64,000 bases of DNA from an uncultured Eubacteriales bacterium (GCA_902773665.1 CACYFF010000010.1:1-64000); one strand, 5' to 3'; shown: positions 32,734 through 41,639, counted from the first letter of the stretch. Numbers and translations are program-made. Notes: a model not told the origin generated them from the sequence alone.

Positions 32734-33525
32734 ATGGGCGATATGCTTACCGTAAAAGATCTGAGGGTCACATTCCTCGACAACAACAAAGAAGCGATCC
32801 ATGGCATCAGTTTCTCCATGCAGGAGGGCGAACGGCTGGGCCTCGTGGGCGAATCCGGCTCCGGCAAGACCGTAACGGCCATGGCCATCTCCGGGCTCAT
32901 CGAAAGAAGCCGCGTTACGATAAGCGGCGACGTCTTCTTTGAAGATACGGATCTGCGCCGCTGCAGCCGCAGCGAACTGCGTTCCCTCCAGGGGCCGGGC
33001 ATCGGCGTCGTGTTCCAGGAGCCGATGAACTCCCTCAACCCCCTCATCAAGGTGGGGTATCAGGTGGAAGAAACGCTGCGCATCCATACAAAAAAGACGC
33101 CCGAAGAGCGCAGGAAAATGGCGATCGATGCCCTCGACCGCGTTGGCTTGCCCAATCCGGACGAGATCTACAGCAAATACCCGCACCAGCTGTCCGGGGG
33201 TCAGCGGCAGCGCGCCATGATCGCGGCTGCGATGGTCATCCATCCGAAGCTGCTCATCTGCGATGAGCCGACCACAGCCCTGGACGTGAGCGTGCAGGCA
33301 AAGATCTTAAAACTGCTGAAGGAACTGAGCGACGAATACAAAGTCGGCATCCTGCTGATCAGCCACGACCTGATGGTCGTAAAGCAGCTGTGCGAAAACG
33401 TCGCCGTCATGTACAAAGGAAATATCGTGGAGCAGGGAAAGACGCTGGACATCTTCAACGCTCCCAAGGACGAATACACGCAGCAGCTGATGGCTGCCAT
33501 TCCCAAGAGGAGACGTCATGAGTGA
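32734..33525 (+). CDS. Peptide ABC transporter ATPase, DppD/OppD type
   Basis: 263 residues from the ATG at 32734 ([14 protein letters not shown]), which follows GGAGGTGAATAGC; the frame is open further upstream but only inside the permease gene. Walker [10 protein letters not shown]-loop [11 protein letters not shown], signature [14 protein letters not shown], Walker [14 protein letters not shown]. At 263 residues it is shorter than many OppD proteins, ending soon after AIPKRRRHE and lacking most of the C-terminal oligopeptide extension with its Fe-S cysteines. Energises import with the OppF-type partner. Confidence 0.93.
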   Translation: MGDMLTVKDLRVTFLDNNKEAIHGISFSMQEGERLGLVGESGSGKTVTAMAISGLIERSRVTISGDVFFEDTDLRRCSRSELRSLQGPGIGVVFQEPMNSLNPLIKVGYQVEETLRIHTKKTPEERRKMAIDALDRVGLPNPDEIYSKYPHQLSGGQRQRAMIAAAMVIHPKLLICDEPTTALDVSVQAKILKLLKELSDEYKVGILLISHDLMVVKQLCENVAVMYKGNIVEQGKTLDIFNAPKDEYTQQLMAAIPKRRRHE

Positions 33526-34258
33526 CCGCGTTCTCGAAGTGAATAACCTGTCCGTCGTCTATCAGGATTCGACGGTATTCGGAAAGAAGAGCAATTTCCA
33601 GGCGCTTACGGATGTTTCGTTCCACATCGACCACGGCGAGATCGTCGGGCTGGTGGGCGAATCCGGCTGCGGCAAATCCACGCTGTCCAAGGCGATCCTC
33701 GGCATGCTGGACGATGCAAAGGTCACCGGAGAGATCCGGCACTACACGAAGCGTCCCCAGATGGTATTTCAGGACCCCCACGGCAGCTTAAACCCCGCCA
33801 GGACGGTGGGCTGGATCCTGGAGGAACCGCTGCGCATCTTCGGGAAATACGACGCACCCGAACGCAAGCGCCGGGTGCTGGATATGATGACCCGCGTAGG
33901 ATTGGACCACGAGCTGGTCACCCACAAGCCGCGGGAGCTGTCCGGCGGTCAGAAGCAGCGCGTCTCCATCGCGACGGCACTCATCCAGAGGCCCCGCTTC
34001 GTGGTGGCGGACGAACCCGTCTCCGCGCTGGATGTCTCCATCCAGGGGCAGATCCTGCAGCTGCTTTTAAACCTGCGCGACGAGCTGGATCTGAGCTATC
34101 TGTTCATCACCCACGACCTGAATCTCTGCTATTCGATCTGCGACCGCGTGCTGGTCATGTACAAGGGTCAGATCGTGGAGCAGGGACCGGTGGACGAAGT
34201 CTACGAACATCCGCAGCACGAATATACGAAAGCGCTGCTGGATGCGGTGCTAAAGTAA
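33518..34258 (+). CDS. Peptide ABC transporter ATPase, DppF/OppF type
   Basis: 246 residues, overlapping the previous gene by eight bases, with GAGGAGA before the ATG. Walker [10 protein letters not shown]-loop [14 protein letters not shown], signature [14 protein letters not shown], Walker [14 protein letters not shown], and H-loop ITHDLN. It ends without the usual C-terminal extension. Its 3-prime end overlaps the convergent membrane-protein gene by nine bases. Confidence 0.93.
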   Translation: MSDRVLEVNNLSVVYQDSTVFGKKSNFQALTDVSFHIDHGEIVGLVGESGCGKSTLSKAILGMLDDAKVTGEIRHYTKRPQMVFQDPHGSLNPARTVGWILEEPLRIFGKYDAPERKRRVLDMMTRVGLDHELVTHKPRELSGGQKQRVSIATALIQRPRFVVADEPVSALDVSIQGQILQLLLNLRDELDLSYLFITHDLNLCYSICDRVLVMYKGQIVEQGPVDEVYEHPQHEYTKALLDAVLK

Positions 34259-34855
34259 TTTTTCGTACAGTTCCCCGTTCTTCTCGTAGCCGAGTTTCTG
34301 CAGATAGGGCAGATGATGTTCCACAGGGCCTCCGTAACACAGTTTGCGGATGCCCTGTTTTTTTAATTCTGCGTTCAGGAAGCGGCCCACGGAGAAATCC
34401 CGGTACTCCGGAATGGTGTAGTCCAGCACAAGGTTCAGAGCGTCGCCGCTCGTTTCGCCCACGGTGACCCCCACAGGCAGCCCCTTACAGCAGACGATGT
34501 AGGCGTCCGTGGCATCGGAGAAGTCCAGGGAGATGCCGGGGAAACACGCCCGGATATCCTCCCTGCGGCTGTCGATGAAATAGCGCAGGAACGCGTCGCC
34601 CTTCCCCGTCTTCACCAGATCGAAATCCCTGTCCATGCGACTCATCTTCCAGAGAAAATGCAGGTTGATGAGCACGAGGCAGAAGTTCATGAGCGCCGTG
34701 GGATAGGAATGGATGATGAGAGCGTACACCGTAAAGATGCAGCTTCCGATGGTGTTGATGACCCGGAGTTTAAAGACCGAGGTCATCAGCATGGACACCA
34801 GGACCAGCAAAGATCCCAGGTAGCCGACGGCTTCGATGAGCATGTGGGTATTCAT
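34250..34855 (-). CDS. YgjV-like membrane protein fused to GNAT-like domain
   Basis: 201 residues. The N-terminal 75 residues hold three hydrophobic helices ([51 protein letters not shown]), typical of the small YgjV/YmcE-like inner-membrane family. The C-terminal part (about 95-200: [43 protein letters not shown]...) has the strand-strand-helix order of an acetyltransferase (GNAT), but without an obvious acetyl-CoA loop. The combination is known in Firmicutes; its role is not. Single gene, convergent with the peptide transporter. Confidence 0.7.
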   Translation of the reverse strand: MNTHMLIEAVGYLGSLLVLVSMLMTSVFKLRVINTIGSCIFTVYALIIHSYPTALMNFCLVLINLHFLWKMSRMDRDFDLVKTGKGDAFLRYFIDSRREDIRACFPGISLDFSDATDAYIVCCKGLPVGVTVGETSGDALNLVLDYTIPEYRDFSVGRFLNAELKKQGIRKLCYGGPVEHHLPYLQKLGYEKNGELYEKLL

Positions 34856-34944
34856 GGAGATTTCTCCTTTTGCTTTTTTCTGATTGGTTTTATACTGAAA
34901 TCGTAACAGAAAAGAACGTATTTCTCAATGAAGAGGAAAGAATA

Positions 34945-35871
34945 ATGAGACTGGCAACCATAAAACTTGACGGCAGAGAAACTGCCGGCATCGTAACAGT
35001 AAAGGGCGTTCTGCCCATCGCCTGCCTGAATGCAGCGAAAGGGACAGTTTGGAAAGAGGACCTGTTCGATCTGATCGAGACCCAGCAGCTGAAGACGCTC
35101 ACGAAGTGGTATAACGACGGCGGCAAAGAGGAGCTGGAGAGCATTCCGGGGGTCATCCCCGAAGAGGAAGTCGTCTACGGCCCCCTGTACCGCAACCCCC
35201 GCCGCATCTTCGGCATCGGCCTGAACTACGTGGATCACGCCGGCGACATCGGTATGGCGGCGCCACAGGGGTTCCCCGGCAGCTTCTTCAAGATGGCAGA
35301 CACCCTCGTCGGCCCCGGAGACGACATCTGTCTGCCGAAACTGAAGGAAGCCTGCCGCACGACGGCGGAAGCGGAACTGGGCGTCATTCTCGGAAAAGAC
35401 TGCAGAGACGTTTCCGAAGAAAACTGGCTGGACGTAGTCGCCGGCTACACGACCATCCTCGACATGACGGAGGAATCCATCCTGAAGGGCAACGAATTCG
35501 TGCAGGGCAACCCCCGCTACCTGACGATCGTCAAGAATTTCCCCACGTTCTTCTCCTTCGGGCCCCAGCTGGTGACCACGGACGAGGTGCCGGACGTTCT
35601 GAAGCTGGAAGTGCAGAGCGTGCACAACGGCGAGGTCTATGCGAAGAACGTGGTCGCCAACATGACCCACCGCCCTGCCCGCCTGGTCTCCCTGCATTCC
35701 TCGATCCAGGGCTGGTATGCGGGCGACGTGCTGTCCACGGGAACGCCCAGAGCCTTCCCCCTGGCAGACGGCGATACCGCCGAATGCCGCATCGTCGGAC
35801 CGGACGGATTTGAAATGCAGCCTCTGAAAAACCCCGTCGTCGATTTGAAGAAACACCCTGAAATGGCATAG
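34945..35871 (+). CDS. Fumarylacetoacetate hydrolase family protein
   Basis: 308 residues from the ATG at 34945 (MRLATIKLDGRETAG), seven bases after GAGGAAAG. FAH-fold motifs: RRIFGIGLNYVDHAGD, the metal-binding acidic set around TAEAELGVILGKD, YTTILDMT and DVLSTGTPRAF. Members hydrolyse or decarboxylate beta-diketo or oxalo acids (acylpyruvases, ureidoglycolate-type or catechol-pathway enzymes). The substrate cannot be told from sequence. Its gene stands alone. Confidence 0.88.
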   Translation: MRLATIKLDGRETAGIVTVKGVLPIACLNAAKGTVWKEDLFDLIETQQLKTLTKWYNDGGKEELESIPGVIPEEEVVYGPLYRNPRRIFGIGLNYVDHAGDIGMAAPQGFPGSFFKMADTLVGPGDDICLPKLKEACRTTAEAELGVILGKDCRDVSEENWLDVVAGYTTILDMTEESILKGNEFVQGNPRYLTIVKNFPTFFSFGPQLVTTDEVPDVLKLEVQSVHNGEVYAKNVVANMTHRPARLVSLHSSIQGWYAGDVLSTGTPRAFPLADGDTAECRIVGPDGFEMQPLKNPVVDLKKHPEMA

Positions 35872-36240
35872 ACTGCTGCGCACAGGCAGCTGCCCTGGCA
35901 GATAAGTTCTAAAGCGCATAGGGAGGCAGTCCCCTTGTGAAGAATGCAGCGGGACGGTCCTCCTGTGCTCCATGCAACCCCAAAAATCGCGGATTTGAAA
36001 AATGTATCGCAAAGGCCTTGTAAAAGTCGTTTTGCGATACATTTTTTTGATACATACTGCAAAAGCAAGGTGTAAACTTTACAACGGTCACCTAAATATG
36101 GCAATACATAATAATTAAATTGTCATTTATAGTTATTCTTCTCTTATACAGACGACATGCAAACCCTTCAAAGCGAACTCATGTATCGCAAGATGCCCCG
36201 AAACGGTCAAAAACGATACATTCTTGAATTCCACAACTTT
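35872..36240. other. Intergenic region with ATGTATCG inverted repeats
   Basis: No gene found in 369 bases. It holds a strong 16-bp hairpin (35998-36046), a 13-base palindrome TGTAAACTTTACA at 36071-36083, and a second pair of ATGTATCG/CGATACAT arms at 36181-36188 and 36214-36221. Frames crossing the region are short and have no ribosome sites. Confidence 0.6.
35998..36048 (+). terminator. Strong hairpin with T tract after the FAH gene
   Basis: AAAAATGTATCGCAAA (35998-36013) and TTTGCGATACATTTTT (36031-36046) pair over 16 bp with a 17-base loop, and T residues run on to 36048. It lies 126 bases after the FAH stop, so it may end that transcript, but the long AT-rich arms could also be a protein site. 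Confidence 0.55.
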
Positions 36241-36972
36241 TTACTCAATCGAAACCACGATGGCCTTGCCCTCTTCCACCCGGAATTTTACTTCTCTTCC
36301 GGCGAAGGGGAATCCGTAGATGCGGGAAGGATCGTCCTGATAGCCGGGCCTGGGGTCCAGTTCCAGGATGCGTCTGAGAGCCTCTGATTTGCCCTCTGGC
36401 AGCTTTTTGACCCACTCATCGGGAATTTCTACATCCAGCGTTTCAACATGGCGCAATCGTCCGATTCCTTTGTCCGCATCCGGGATGCATTCCGTAGCGG
36501 GCAGATAGGGTTTGATGTCGAAGATGGGCGTGCCGTCCATCAGATCTGCGCCGGACACATGGATAAGGGGCCCTTCTTCGCTTACCGGTTCGATCCCGGT
36601 GATCTTCACCACGGACAGGCCCAGGGAATTGGGCCGGTTGGGCGAGCGCGTCGCGAACACGCCGACCCGGGTGTTGCCGTCCATCTTCGGCGGACGTACC
36701 GTGGGGCTCCAGGAGGGATATTCCGAGGCTTCTTCGTGACCGTCGTAGCGGCCTTCCTGCTTTGCCGAAGCGAATCCTTCGGAGAAGTGCCAGATGAGCC
36801 AGATATGGGAATAGTTCTCCAGCCCCCGCAGCGCGTCGGGATTGCGGTACGCCGGCTCGAACACGATGGTCCCTTCCAACTCGGGCACGAGCCCGGACTG
36901 CCGGGGAATGCCGAACTTGGAGGATAGGTCCGTGCGGATATGGGCGATCGGGTGAATGATATGCTGCGTCAT
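36241..36972 (-). CDS. trmO: tRNA (t6A37)-N6-methyltransferase TrmO (TsaA-like)
   Basis: 243 residues from the ATG at 36972 (MTQHIIHPIAHIRTDLSSKFGIPRQ). TrmO motifs follow: GLVPELEGTIVFEPAYRNPDALRGLENYSHIWLIWHF, VGVFATRSPNRPNSLGLSVVKI and GADLMDGTPIFDIKPYLP. The beta-barrel fold uses SAM to methylate t6A at position 37 of tRNA-Thr. The C-terminal extension (PGYQDDPSRIYGFPFAGREVKFRV) matches long TrmO forms. It overlaps the HAD gene upstream by ATGA. A longer frame upstream is only the other-frame reading of that HAD gene. Confidence 0.93.
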   Translation of the reverse strand: MTQHIIHPIAHIRTDLSSKFGIPRQSGLVPELEGTIVFEPAYRNPDALRGLENYSHIWLIWHFSEGFASAKQEGRYDGHEEASEYPSWSPTVRPPKMDGNTRVGVFATRSPNRPNSLGLSVVKITGIEPVSEEGPLIHVSGADLMDGTPIFDIKPYLPATECIPDADKGIGRLRHVETLDVEIPDEWVKKLPEGKSEALRRILELDPRPGYQDDPSRIYGFPFAGREVKFRVEEGKAIVVSIE

Positions 36973-37622
36973 GGTAACAACTCCAGTAGTTCCTGCGGCC
37001 TGTGGATGATGGTCTTCGCACCGCTGGCGACGAGCCAGTCCTCGTCCCGGAAGCCCCAGGCGCAGACGATGCATTCCATGCCGCCGTTCTCTGCGGTCTT
37101 GATATCCACTTCCGTATCTCCGACGTAGATGGCTTCTGCGCGGGTCAGCCCCTGGCGCGCCAAAATACGGTCGCACAGATCCGGCGCCGGTTTGATGGGC
37201 ATGCCGGGCAGCGGACCGCTCCAGTCGTCCAGCAAGCCGCCGAAATACCGCTCCGCCAGCCGGGCCACGTCGTCATCCGGCTTGTTGGAGACGCAGGCCA
37301 GCTTGTAGCCCCGGCGGCGCAGTTCGGCAAGCGCTTCGGGAATGCCGTCGAAGGGCTTCGTCGTGTCGTTGCAGTGCTGCTCGTAATGGTGCTTGTACAC
37401 CGTGCGGACCTGCAGTTCCAGATCTTCCGGCGTTCCTTCCGGCACGGCCCGGTGGATGAGATTGATGATGCCGTTGCCTAAAAAACGGCGGTTTTCGGCA
37501 AATGTTCTCTGGGGCAGGCCGCATTCGGCCAGCGCCCAGTTGACGGAGTCCGACAGATCCCGGAGCGTGTCCAGGATGGTGCCGTCCATATCAAATAAAA
37601 CGATCTTGTACTTCTTTTCCAT
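36969..37622 (-). CDS. HAD hydrolase, phosphoglycolate phosphatase-like
   Basis: 217 residues. HAD motif I is VLFDMDGTILDTLRDL (nucleophile D11, acid D13), motif II/III lies in KLACVSNKPDDDVARL and the Lys in IKPAPDL, and motif IV in IYVGDTEVDIKTAENGGM. A helical C1 cap between motifs I and II marks it as a Gph/PpaX-type phosphatase. It may remove phosphate from 2-phosphoglycolate or other small esters. Coupled to trmO by a four-base overlap. Confidence 0.92.
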   Translation of the reverse strand: MEKKYKIVLFDMDGTILDTLRDLSDSVNWALAECGLPQRTFAENRRFLGNGIINLIHRAVPEGTPEDLELQVRTVYKHHYEQHCNDTTKPFDGIPEALAELRRRGYKLACVSNKPDDDVARLAERYFGGLLDDWSGPLPGMPIKPAPDLCDRILARQGLTRAEAIYVGDTEVDIKTAENGGMECIVCAWGFRDEDWLVASGAKTIIHRPQELLELLP

Positions 37623-37634
37623 AATTTTTTTACT

Positions 37635-38828
37635 CTACTCGTCCCGGATCATGCGTACGCACAGCTGAAGCAGAAGACGGTCCCTGTGATCCTTCAGGGA
37701 GAGCCCGGTGAGCGCCTCGATCTTCTCCAGGCGCTGGAGAAGTGAGATCCGGTGGATGTGCAGTTCCTCCGCCGCCTTGCTGGCATTGCCGCAGCAGCGG
37801 AAATACACTGCGAGGCTCTTCAGATATTCGCTGCCCTTCCCGTCCGCGGAAAGCAGGGGCTGCAGCGTCTGTGCGGCAATGGAGACCGCCTGCTCGTCCC
37901 TCAGCAGCGCCGCGATGAGCGCCGCTTCCTTCGCATCTTTATACGTATACATCCCGCCGGGAGAATCCGCCGCGTACGCCAGCGCCATGGCAGCCTGACG
38001 GGCCAGCAGCGGAAAGTCCGCAGGCGCATCACCCGCTGGACAGATCCCAAACGTGAGCGCCGCATCCGCCAGGTTCTCCTGCAGTTTGCTGCGCAGCACT
38101 TCCGTTATGCGCTGCAGATCTTCCGCCTCCCTGCTCTGCCGGACCTGCACGTAAAGCAGAAACTCCAGCGACATGGCCGCATACATGCCCCGCAGCCCGC
38201 AGAGCCGGCAGGCGCTTTCGATCGCGTTCTCCGCTAAGGCCGCTGCCTCCGCTGCCCGGGCGGAATATTCCGGCACGTCTTCCGGCAGCGCAGCCCGGAA
38301 ACGGATGCAGGCGTAGTTCAGACTCAGGTCGAACTTCAGCCGGAGCCCCTGGACCGCCATCTGCTGCAGATCTTCCCCGCCGGATGCCAGATTCCAAACA
38401 AAGTCGTTCTTCAGCTTCCGTTCCGTCAGATATTCCACGTTGCGCCGGTGGATGCGCCGGATGAGGTCCGTCTGGACCTGGGCAAACCGGACTTTCCAGG
38501 GGATGCGGAACACGGGCAGGCCGTTTTTCTGCGCCTGCAGCCGCAAAGCCAGCGGGAATTTGTAGGCGGGGTCGCGGAACGCAAACAGCACGCCGCAGGC
38601 ACCGCTCGCCGCAAGTTCCTGCAGAAAAGCGGAAAACTGCGATTCGTCCTCCGTGCACCCTTCTGCCGTGGATAGCACAAGATCCCCGGGCTGGACGAAG
38701 TCGTCCGCTGGGTATTCCTGCACGGTAACGGCAGAGATCTCGGCGCTGGCCGGGTCACCGGCGTAGGCCAGCTGTTCGATGCCGGGCACTAAATTGTCAC
38801 GAAGCATGTCGGAAACTGTGTAATTCAT
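37635..38828 (-). CDS. PucR-family transcriptional regulator
   Basis: 397 residues. The N-terminal PucR domain (about 1-125) starts YTVSDMLRDNLVPGIEQLAYAGDP and contains PADDFVQPGDLVLSTAEG. A central GGDEF-like region follows. The C-terminal HTH_30 reads SLAVYFRCCGNASKAAEELHIHRISLLQRLEKIEALTGLSLKDHRDRLLL. PucR regulators respond to purines or amino acids and often control neighbouring catabolic genes; the next genes downstream on the same strand are trmO and HAD, while the PLP lyase lies upstream. The ATG has no ribosome site and lies six bases after a perfect TATAAT, so the mRNA may be leaderless. Confidence 0.88.
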   Translation of the reverse strand: MNYTVSDMLRDNLVPGIEQLAYAGDPASAEISAVTVQEYPADDFVQPGDLVLSTAEGCTEDESQFSAFLQELAASGACGVLFAFRDPAYKFPLALRLQAQKNGLPVFRIPWKVRFAQVQTDLIRRIHRRNVEYLTERKLKNDFVWNLASGGEDLQQMAVQGLRLKFDLSLNYACIRFRAALPEDVPEYSARAAEAAALAENAIESACRLCGLRGMYAAMSLEFLLYVQVRQSREAEDLQRITEVLRSKLQENLADAALTFGICPAGDAPADFPLLARQAAMALAYAADSPGGMYTYKDAKEAALIAALLRDEQAVSIAAQTLQPLLSADGKGSEYLKSLAVYFRCCGNASKAAEELHIHRISLLQRLEKIEALTGLSLKDHRDRLLLQLCVRMIRDE

Positions 38829-38834
38829 AGAGGT

Positions 38835-38840
38835 ATTATA
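38835..38840 (-). promoter_or_regulatory. -10 box placed directly before the PucR start codon
   Basis: TATAAT on the minus strand, six bases before the ATG. The -35 position falls inside the 38844-38908 hairpin and reads GAACCG, unlike TTGACA. Confidence 0.45.
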
Positions 38841-38843
38841 GCA

Positions 38844-38908
38844 TGAACTAACGGGGACGGTTCTCTTAAGATCATTTTGATCGAAAGAGAACCGTCCCCG
38901 TTAGTTCA
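38844..38908. repeat. GGGGACGGTTC-type inverted repeat
   Basis: Two perfect 24-base arms (38844-38867 and 38885-38908) carry GGGGACGGTTCTCTT and its complement, with a 17-base loop that itself contains GATCA..TGATC. The core also appears at 49409-49420 and as a hairpin at 56957-56985, with a variant near 59533. It looks like a dispersed REP-like or non-autonomous element. Confidence 0.8.
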
Positions 38909-38957
38909 AAAGGCCGGGCTTTTGAGCCCGGCCGAGGGTCCTTTGTCTGCTTCTCGC

Positions 38958-40154
38958 TTAGATCAGGGCCAGCGCCTGATCGAGATCGGCGATCAGGTCG
39001 TCCGCATCCTCGATGCCGATGGACAGGCGGACCTGGCCGTCGTAGATCTCGGAAGCGTAGCGTTCCTCGGGGCTCATGTCGAAGTGAGACATGGAGGGGC
39101 TGTGCTGGATGAGGGAGTCCACGTTGCCCAAAGACGTCGCCAGGGAGAAGACCTTGACGTTGTTCATCACGGTGCGGACCGCGTCCATGCCGCCCTTGAT
39201 GTCGGCGCTCATCATGCCGCCGAAACCGTTGTGCATCTGCTTCTTCGCGATGGCGTGGGTGGGATGGCTCTCCAGACCGGGATAGTACACGCGGTCGATC
39301 TTAGGATGGTTCTCCAGGAACTTTGCGACCTTCATGGCATTGGCACAGGTGACGTCCATGCGGGCGGCCAGCGTCTTCATGCCCTGCATCACGAGCCAGG
39401 CTTCGAACGGTCCAAGAACAGCGCCGAAGCACTGCATAAAGGGCATACGGCAGCGGTCGATCAGCTCTTTGCGGCCTGCGATGATACCGGCGGTCGCTGT
39501 GCCGTGACCGCACAGATATTTCGTCGCGCTGTGAACGACCATATCCGCGCCCAGGTCGATGGGGTTCTGCAGATAGGGAGAAGCGAAGGTGCTGTCGACG
39601 ATCAGCTTCATGCCTTCATGCTCGTGAACGATCTTGGCGATCGCTTCGATGTCGGAGATCTTCAGGGTCGGGTTGGCCGGGGTCTCCACATAGACCAGCG
39701 TCGTATTGGGCTGGATGGCGTCTGCAACATTCTGGGGATCCGTGGTGTCGACTCTGGTGTAGGTGACCCCAAAATTGGTCAGGACCTTAGCAAACAGCGT
39801 AAACGTGCATCCGTAGATGACGTCGCCGAAGACCACGTGGTCGCCGGCCTTCAGGCAGGACAGAGCTGCCGTGGAGATGGCACCGAGGCCGGAAGCCAGC
39901 GCCAGCGCCGCTTCTGCGTGCTCCAGATGGGCTACTTTTCTCTCCAGTTCGTCGCTGGACGGACCGCCGAAACGGCTGTAGACGAAGCCCTGGTCCACAT
40001 GCTGATTGAGGTAGACAGCGCTGTCGAAGTCATCCAGGATGAAGGTCGTGGTCTGATAGATCGGGCTGGTATGGGTGGCTGCGATGCTCTTATAATCGCC
40101 CCACAGCTTCTGATGGACTTGATTGTCGTGAAGAAGATCGGTCTTGAAACTCAT
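38958..40154 (-). CDS. PLP-dependent sulfur amino acid lyase, probably L-methionine gamma-lyase
   Basis: 398 residues of the Cys/Met metabolism PLP family. The PLP lysine is K212 in VVHSATKYLCGHG. YSRFGGPSSDELERKVAHLE and DSTFASPYLQNP are family motifs. Y114 and C116 (DVIYGCTFTL) match the tyrosine and the special cysteine of methionine gamma-lyases, almost at the same numbers, which favours methionine breakdown to methanethiol, ammonia and 2-oxobutyrate over cystathionine lyase. Gln-rich regions or other substrate residues were not checked. RBS is AAAGGAGCAATACT. Located downstream of the M20 gene, with an inverted repeat in between. Confidence 0.85.
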   Translation of the reverse strand: MSFKTDLLHDNQVHQKLWGDYKSIAATHTSPIYQTTTFILDDFDSAVYLNQHVDQGFVYSRFGGPSSDELERKVAHLEHAEAALALASGLGAISTAALSCLKAGDHVVFGDVIYGCTFTLFAKVLTNFGVTYTRVDTTDPQNVADAIQPNTTLVYVETPANPTLKISDIEAIAKIVHEHEGMKLIVDSTFASPYLQNPIDLGADMVVHSATKYLCGHGTATAGIIAGRKELIDRCRMPFMQCFGAVLGPFEAWLVMQGMKTLAARMDVTCANAMKVAKFLENHPKIDRVYYPGLESHPTHAIAKKQMHNGFGGMMSADIKGGMDAVRTVMNNVKVFSLATSLGNVDSLIQHSPSMSHFDMSPEERYASEIYDGQVRLSIGIEDADDLIADLDQALALI

Positions 40155-40241
40155 AGTATTGCTCCTTTTCGTATATGGATGGAAATGTTTGAACAGGTTT
40201 TTGCACTTATACTTTACAGGAACAAAAGAGGCCCAGCAAGA

Positions 40242-40284
40242 AACAAAGTGTAGTTTGTATCACATTTTACAACTACACTTTGTT
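40242..40284. repeat. Inverted repeat upstream of the methionine gamma-lyase gene
   Basis: AACAAAGTGTAGTT (40242-40255) and AACTACACTTTGTT (40271-40284) form a perfect 14-base dyad with 15 bases between. It lies 16 bases after the M20 stop codon and about 90 bases before the lyase ATG. It could be a terminator without a good T tract or, as likely, a regulator site. Confidence 0.6.
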
Positions 40285-40299
40285 AATAATCCTATTCGA

Positions 40300-41475
40300 T
40301 TACTGCTCCAAATACTTCATGACGCAGCGGATCTGTGCTTCCATAAACAGCGGGATCGCCTTTTCGTTAAAGCGGTAGGCCGGATTATGCAGCCCCGGCC
40401 ACTCCCCGGTGTCATCCGCCGTTCCATACCAGATGTAATTGCCTGGCATGTAGGGCAGGAATTCCGCATAATCGTCGCCACCCATAGCCTTTACGCCCTC
40501 CGTTACGATGCAGTCCTCGCCGAAAGCCTCCTTGATGGTCTCGGCGCACAGTTCCGCCAGATCCGGATCGTTGTACAGCAGCGAATTGCCGCACTTCAGC
40601 TCGATCTCGCAGGTGCAGCCGTTGATGGCGCAGGCTGCCGCGACCACTTCCTTGAACCGGGCGTGCACCGCTTCGTGACCCGCATGCAGACAGCGGATGG
40701 ACCCCTGCATCTCGCAAGTCTCCGGGATCGTGATCTCCTTCTCCCCGCCGTGGATCATGCAGTTCGTAATAACGGTGGGTTCCAGCGCCGACTGCTCCGC
40801 TGTGATCATGTTCTTGATCGCTAGCAGCACGAAAGCGCTGGCATCCACAGGGTTTACCGCCTGGTGGGGTCTGCCTCCGTGGCCGCCCTTGCCGCGGATC
40901 ACGATCTTATAGTAATAGCTGGAGGCCATCGCAGGGCCGGGTACGACGCCGAACTGGCCGAGCCGCAGGGCCGGGCTGTTGTGGCTGCCGAAGATCGCAT
41001 CCGGGTGACCCGCCATCTCCACCGCACCGTTGTCGATCATGATCTGTGCGCCGGCATCCTCCTCGTTGGGCTGGAACAGGAAGACGACACTGCCGGGGAT
41101 TTCGTCCCGGTGCTTCGCCAGCACTTTGGCGATGCCCAGCTGGATCGCAGCATGCGCATCGTGACCGCAGCAATGTCCGGCTGTCTTGCTCTCCGAGGAG
41201 AACGGTTCTCCGCTCTTCTCCTCCATGGGCAGCGCGTCGATGTCCGCCAGCAGCATGATGCGCTTTCCCGGCTTTCCGCCTTTGAGGGTCGCGATCACAC
41301 CGGTCCCGGCGCATTCCTGAATGCTGTCCAGGTTCAGCTCCTTTAAATATTCCTTGATGATCTTCGATGTGCGAAACTCCTGAAATCCGGTCTCCGCGTG
41401 CTGATGGATATCTCTGCGGATCGCGACGATCTCCGGGGTGACCGCTTCGATCTCCTGTTTCAGATTGCTGATCAT
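40300..41475 (-). CDS. M20D family amidohydrolase/carboxypeptidase
   Basis: 391 residues from the ATG at 41475 (MISNLKQEIEAVTPEIVAIRRDIHQHAETGFQE), preceded by GGAGGCATACC. M20D motifs: the metal residues in AGHCCGHDAHAAIQLG, FLFQPNEEDAGAQIMI with the catalytic Glu pair, and the C-terminal MGGDDYAEFLPYMPG. Relatives hydrolyse N-acyl amino acids, aminobenzoyl-glutamate or amide conjugates. As its neighbours handle amino acids, an N-acyl-amino-acid substrate is plausible but unproved. Confidence 0.9.
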   Translation of the reverse strand: MISNLKQEIEAVTPEIVAIRRDIHQHAETGFQEFRTSKIIKEYLKELNLDSIQECAGTGVIATLKGGKPGKRIMLLADIDALPMEEKSGEPFSSESKTAGHCCGHDAHAAIQLGIAKVLAKHRDEIPGSVVFLFQPNEEDAGAQIMIDNGAVEMAGHPDAIFGSHNSPALRLGQFGVVPGPAMASSYYYKIVIRGKGGHGGRPHQAVNPVDASAFVLLAIKNMITAEQSALEPTVITNCMIHGGEKEITIPETCEMQGSIRCLHAGHEAVHARFKEVVAAACAINGCTCEIELKCGNSLLYNDPDLAELCAETIKEAFGEDCIVTEGVKAMGGDDYAEFLPYMPGNYIWYGTADDTGEWPGLHNPAYRFNEKAIPLFMEAQIRCVMKYLEQ

Positions 41476-41593
41476 GGTATGCCTCCTTGCCGATGATACG
41501 GTTGTTCTCACGATTACTATAACACAGGGGGATGCTGGTTTTTGACTGATATTTTATAAGGAGTTCCGGTAAAAACGGGCTGCAAAATCGTAA

Positions 41594-41621
41594 AAAGGGC
41601 ATGCCCTGCGGCATGCCCTTT
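41594..41621 (-). terminator. Terminator of the alanine racemase gene
   Basis: AAAGGGCATGCC and GGCATGCCCTTT pair over 12 bp with a 4-base loop. On the minus strand TTTTT follows. It is about 20 bases after the stop codon. Confidence 0.85.
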
Positions 41622-41639
41622 CGGATATATGGTCTTCGG

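Noticed and set aside
35637..36104. Minus-strand frame of 155 codons opposite the FAH gene end
   Set aside because: Covers a hairpin and the antisense of a clear gene; no start signal, no homology visible.
36241..37176. Longer form of TrmO starting at 37176
   Set aside because: The extra N-terminal 68 residues are an alternate-frame reading of the HAD gene; the ATG at 36972 matches the family start and overlaps the HAD stop by ATGA.
40242..40284. Calling the dyad simply a terminator of the M20 gene
   Set aside because: The downstream T tract is weak (TTTGTTTC) and the arms are AT-rich, so I list it as an inverted repeat of undecided role.
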